Source: Pseudomonas fluorescens
GTDB taxonomy: Bacteria; Pseudomonadota; Gammaproteobacteria; Pseudomonadales; Pseudomonadaceae
Assembly: GCF_902497875.1 (NCBI RefSeq)
Contig: NZ_CABVHY010000018.1
Span: 1 to 64,000, forward strand
DNA length: 64,000 nt
Direction: 5' to 3'
In this document: positions 60,993-64,000 of the stretch, one piece after another
Layout: each line of letters starts with the position of its first letter
Numbering within the stretch: position 1 is the stretch's first letter
Program-made: the position numbers and the translations under genes
The notes under the pieces: generated by a model
Database searches by the model: none
Told to the model about the DNA's origin: nothing
Seen by the model: the letters and a program-made list of their open reading frames with translations, nothing else

Positions 60993-61412
60993 TCAAGGCA
61001 CGCAGTTCACCATCCGGTCTTCGGCGACGATCTCACGCTTGGCGTTGTAGAGCCGGGCACTGGCGTTGAAGGCCAGGGAGCGGGCTTCCAGGCGATAACG
61101 CTGGCCCGCCTCGAAGTGGTCGTAGCGCACCGTCAGGTAACACATGCGTTCCTGCGGGGCGGCCATTATGTTTGTCCCGCCACCATAAATTTCGAAGTCG
61201 AAACGCACCTGCAACTCATGGCTGCCGGGTGTGACCTGGAAAAACCGCCCATCCCGCAATTTTTGCTTGTCCAGGCGCTCGGCCATGACCAGTTTGCCGC
61301 CCGGGGTCGGGGTGGCGAGGTCGACCCAGGCCAGGTGTGGGTCGACCGGCGGCAACGGGCTGGCGCAGGCGGCGAGCGAGCCGAGGGCGAGTAACAGCAG
61401 TGGCGTGCGCAT
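60993..61412 (-). CDS. putative lipoprotein A of a paralogous pair
   Basis: A 139-residue exported protein with a lipoprotein signal (MRTPLLLLALGSLAAC, lipobox LAAC). The mature part has AWVDLATPTPGGKLVMAERLD, RFFQVTPGSHELQVRF, and FEAGQRYRLEARSLAF, ending near a lone Cys (VNCVP). The next gene shares this plan. I do not recognise a named family; a beta-rich domain is likely. The start at 61412 gives a clean signal peptide. Confidence 0.8.
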   Translation of the reverse strand: MRTPLLLLALGSLAACASPLPPVDPHLAWVDLATPTPGGKLVMAERLDKQKLRDGRFFQVTPGSHELQVRFDFEIYGGGTNIMAAPQERMCYLTVRYDHFEAGQRYRLEARSLAFNASARLYNAKREIVAEDRMVNCVP

Positions 61413-61452
61413 GATGAAATCCCGAACGGTCAGGCTTTCAGCATAGCGCCGA

Positions 61453-61869
61453 TCAGGTGCGCTGACAGCCTGCCGGTTGTCCCTGGCCGACCACTTTGCG
61501 CTGCTGGTCATAGAGCTTGGCCCACGGCCGGAAACCGATGTTCCCGGCTTGCAGCTGATAACGCTGGCCGGCGTTGAAATCCTTGAATTTCACACTCAAC
61601 TGACAGTCACGCCAGAGCGGTTCGGTAGCCGGACCGCCGATATTGGTCGGTTCCACCGGGAATTGATAACGCACGACCAGCTCATGGCTGCCGGGCGGGA
61701 CCTCGAAATAGCGTTTGTCGGTCGAGGTTTTATCGTCGACTTCCAGAGCTTGCAGTGCCGTGTCCTGATGAGTCTCCAGGTCGATCCAGGCTTGTGTCGG
61801 GTCAGGGTCGGGCAGTCCAGCGCAGCCAGCTAACATCAGCAGGCCACCAGTTAGCATTAACGTGCGCAT
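61453..61869 (-). CDS. putative lipoprotein B of a paralogous pair
   Basis: A 138-residue lipoprotein (MRTLMLTGGLLMLAGC, lipobox LAGC). It repeats the plan of its neighbour: AWIDLETH, RYFEVPPGSHELVVRYQF, a Cys before LSVKFKDFNAGQRYQLQAGNIGF, and a Cys near the end. The two genes are tandem, 40 bp apart, and probably arose by duplication. Function unknown. Confidence 0.8.
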   Translation of the reverse strand: MRTLMLTGGLLMLAGCAGLPDPDPTQAWIDLETHQDTALQALEVDDKTSTDKRYFEVPPGSHELVVRYQFPVEPTNIGGPATEPLWRDCQLSVKFKDFNAGQRYQLQAGNIGFRPWAKLYDQQRKVVGQGQPAGCQRT

Positions 61870-61943
61870 AGCGAAGCTCCGGGTGGGCGAGATAGTCTTG
61901 CAAGCAGAAACTCACAGGACGATTCGATTTGGATAGGCAGCGT

Positions 61944-63032
61944 ATGAGCCATGGGGTACTCGACCGTAAGTTTGGCCTTTGGTTTCCCGGGTTGCTGCTT
62001 TTACTGCTGAACGGTTGTTCGAGCGTCAGTTACTACAGTCAATTGGCCAACGGTCAGTGGCAGTTGCTGCGCGCGCGTGAGCCGGTCACGCAAGTGATTG
62101 CCGATCCGGATCGCGACCCGATACTGCGCGCGCATCTGGCCCAGTCGCAGAAGGCCCGCGAATTCGCCAGCCGGCACCTGCACCTGCCGGACAATAAAAG
62201 TTATCGAATGTACGCCGATATCGGGCGGCCTTTTGTAGTGTGGAATGTGTTCGCTACGCCCGAGTTTTCCCTGACACCGCACAATCATTGTTTCCCGATT
62301 GCCGGTTGTGTGGCCTATCGCGGTTATTACAGCCTGGGCGCGGCACGGGGTGAGGCGGCGTTGCAACGTCAGCAAGGCCTGGACGTGTCGGTCGGCGGCG
62401 TGGAGGCCTATTCGACCCTGGGCTGGTTCAATGATCCGATCATCAGCTCGATGCTGCACTGGGGCGATGAGCGCTTGGCGACGCTGATTTTCCATGAGCT
62501 GGCGCATCAGCGTTGTTATGTGAAGGACGACACCGAGTTCAATGAGTCCTTCGCCACCTTCGTCGAGCAGGAAGGGACTCGTCAGTGGCGTGCGGCCCGT
62601 GGGTTGCCACCGGCCAGCGGGGCGGAGGTACGCCAGCGTGAGCAATTCATTGAGCTTGTTCTTGAGACGCGCACGCGGCTTGAACAGCTGTATGCATCGC
62701 CACTGTCGACTGAGCAGATGCGCCAGCGCAAAGCCGCCGAGTTTGAGCGGTTGCGTCGCGAGTATCGTCAGTTGCGCGATAGCCAATGGGCCGGCGCGAG
62801 CCGGTACGATGCCTGGATCAACGCGCCAATGAACAACGCCAGGCTGCTGCCCTTTGGTTTGTACGACCAATGGGTACCGGCGTTTGCCGAATTGTTCCGG
62901 CAGTCAGGAGGGGATTGGCCGAGGTTTTATGCCGAGGTGGAAAAGCTCGGCAGATTGCCGCTCGAGCAGCGAAAGAGGGCGCTGGCCAGGCTGGCGCAGC
63001 CCAGCGCCATAGCTGCTGAACCGCGGGCCTGA
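61944..63032 (+). CDS. zinc-dependent aminopeptidase-like lipoprotein
   Basis: A 362-residue exported protein with a lipoprotein signal (GLWFPGLLLLLLNGCSSV, lipobox LNGC) and the zinc-peptidase motif IFHELAHQRCYVKDDTEFNESFATFVEQEG, where HELAH supplies two His and the Glu, and the downstream Glu is a likely third ligand. This is the pattern of the predicted aminopeptidase family PF10023. Start at 61944 (MSHGVLDRKF) or five codons earlier. It is divergent from the lipoprotein pair. Substrate unknown. Confidence 0.88.
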   Translation: MSHGVLDRKFGLWFPGLLLLLLNGCSSVSYYSQLANGQWQLLRAREPVTQVIADPDRDPILRAHLAQSQKAREFASRHLHLPDNKSYRMYADIGRPFVVWNVFATPEFSLTPHNHCFPIAGCVAYRGYYSLGAARGEAALQRQQGLDVSVGGVEAYSTLGWFNDPIISSMLHWGDERLATLIFHELAHQRCYVKDDTEFNESFATFVEQEGTRQWRAARGLPPASGAEVRQREQFIELVLETRTRLEQLYASPLSTEQMRQRKAAEFERLRREYRQLRDSQWAGASRYDAWINAPMNNARLLPFGLYDQWVPAFAELFRQSGGDWPRFYAEVEKLGRLPLEQRKRALARLAQPSAIAAEPRA

Positions 63033-63058
63033 ACCCGCTCAGGCTGCCTGGTCCTGGC

Positions 63059-64000
63059 TTAGCCGAAGAACCAGTAACATACCAGGATCGCCGCCACCAC
63101 GCCGGCAAACTCCGCCAGCAGCGCGCAACCTACCGCATGGCGGGCACGTTGAATGCCGACGGCGCCGAAGTACACCGCCAGTACATAGAAGGTGGTTTCG
63201 GTGCTGCCCTGAACGACTGCGGCCGCCAGCGCCGGAAAGCTGTCCACGCCCTGGGTCTGCATGGTTTCGATCAACATGGCGCGGGCGGCGCTGCCCGAGA
63301 AGGGTTTGACCAGCGCCGTAGGCAAGGCATCGACGAAGCGGGTATCCCAGCCGAGCCATTCCACCAGGTGACGAATCCCGTCCAGGCCGAAGTCCAGCGC
63401 CCCGGATGCCCTCAGCACGCCCACCGCACAGAGCATCGCCACCAGGTACGGCAGCAGGTTCTTGGCAACATCGAAGCCTTCTTTGGCGCCTTCGATGAAT
63501 GCTTCGTAGACCTTGACCTTCCTTAGCGCGCCGATCAGCAGAAACAGCATGATCAAGCCGAACAATGTCAGGTTGCCGAGAATCGATGACAGGCTGGCCA
63601 GCGCTGTCGCGGAAAGCGTCGCCAGCAAGGCCATGAAACCGCCCAGCAGCAATGCACCCGGGATCAGGTAGGCCAGCACCACCGGGTCCCACAGTCGCAG
63701 GCGCTGCATGACCGCCACCGACAACAGGCCGACCAGCGTCGAGGCGCTGGTGGCCAGCAGGATCGGCAGGAATACCAGTGTCGGGTCAGGAGCGCCTTGC
63801 TGGGCGCGGTACATGAAGATGGTCACCGGCAGCAGGGTCAGCGACGAGGCATTGAGCACCAGAAACAGAATCTGCGCGTTGCTCGCCGTGGTCGCGCTGG
63901 GGTTGATGTCCTGCAAGGCGCGCATGGCCTTCAGGCCAATCGGCGTGGCCGCATTGTCCAGGCCCAGACCATTGGCGGCGAAGTTCAGGGTGATCAAGCC
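63059..64000 (-). CDS. nucleoside-recognition (SpmA/SpmB-type) membrane protein, N-terminus beyond window
   Basis: The frame is open to the right edge, so the start is outside. At least 313 residues are present with eight or more membrane segments. ITLNFAANGLGLDNAATPIGLKAM is a SpmA-type Gate signature, and the second half (EGAKEGFDVAKNLLPYLVAMLCAVGVL, KPFSGSAARAM, GSTETTFYVLAVYFGAVGI) matches SpmB, so this is the fused SpmA-SpmB form found in Gram-negative bacteria. The name comes from Bacillus spore maturation; the role here is unknown. Confidence 0.88.
   Translation of the reverse strand, partial: GLITLNFAANGLGLDNAATPIGLKAMRALQDINPSATTASNAQILFLVLNASSLTLLPVTIFMYRAQQGAPDPTLVFLPILLATSASTLVGLLSVAVMQRLRLWDPVVLAYLIPGALLLGGFMALLATLSATALASLSSILGNLTLFGLIMLFLLIGALRKVKVYEAFIEGAKEGFDVAKNLLPYLVAMLCAVGVLRASGALDFGLDGIRHLVEWLGWDTRFVDALPTALVKPFSGSAARAMLIETMQTQGVDSFPALAAAVVQGSTETTFYVLAVYFGAVGIQRARHAVGCALLAEFAGVVAAILVCYWFFG

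Noticed and set aside
1..64000. tRNA, rRNA or CRISPR arrays
   Set aside because: I saw no tRNA-like cloverleaf with CCA or acceptor pattern, no rRNA sequence, and no regularly spaced short direct repeats beyond the two tandem 20-mers at the Tn7-like end.

Overview
The window is a chromosomal segment of a Pseudomonas, most likely of the P. fluorescens group, centred on the replication origin. I base this on gene order (glmR-glmS-glmU, atpIBEFHAGDC, parAB-rsmG-mnmG, mnmE, yidC-yidD-rnpA-rpmH, oriC, dnaA-dnaN-recF-gyrB, then the lptA/hdtS to trpI series known from the Pseudomonas origin region), on GTTCCACGTGGAAC-type parS sites, and on intergenic inverted repeats of the types familiar in fluorescent pseudomonads.

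Layout. 1-2815 is an A+T-richer accessory stretch: the end of an IS66-family element, a TniQ/TnsD-family gene, and what looks like the terminus of a Tn7-like transposon about 20 bp after the glmS stop codon, i.e. at the attTn7 position. 2836-7048 is amino-sugar and UDP-GlcNAc synthesis with a DeoR-type regulator. 7161-14276 is the F1Fo ATP synthase operon. 14424-20566 holds the ParAB segregation pair and the RNA-modification genes rsmG, mnmG and mnmE. 20646-23121 is yidC, yidD, rnpA and rpmH. 23122-23686 is the oriC-type intergenic region. 23687-29890 is dnaA-dnaN-recF-gyrB with two parS sites inside recF. 30270-36654 has envelope acyltransferases, gmhB, glycyl-tRNA synthetase, tag and a TPR protein. 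36770-47121 runs trkA, rsmB-fmt, def, a LysM protein, dprA, tsaC, qor, hemF, aroE. 47267-52576 is a choline-O-sulfate cluster (SulP transporter, choline-binding protein, choline sulfatase, LysR regulator). 52563-54499 holds an NAD(P)-binding protein, a DOPA-dioxygenase-like protein, and a DUF6124-type gene behind a long structured leader. 54697-57747 is trpBA with divergent trpI. The rest is small stress and envelope genes (DUF883, dodecin, two DUF1161 proteins, LLM flavin oxidoreductase, OsmC, two related lipoproteins, a zinc-peptidase lipoprotein) and an edge-truncated membrane protein of the SpmA/SpmB type.

Most of the chromosome core is ordinary. The points I rate highest are: (1) a folded leader RNA in front of the DUF6124 gene, with a 15-bp closing helix, a GNRA-capped hairpin, a possible pseudoknot and a hairpin that buries the ribosome binding site, the whole cassette lying between two near-identical 96-bp REP doublets; (2) the Tn7-like end with tandem 20-bp repeats and a TniQ gene beside glmS; (3) an extreme density of perfect DnaA boxes (27 found by eye over 50 kb), many inside genes or across start and stop codons, with a second origin-like cluster between mnmG and mnmE.
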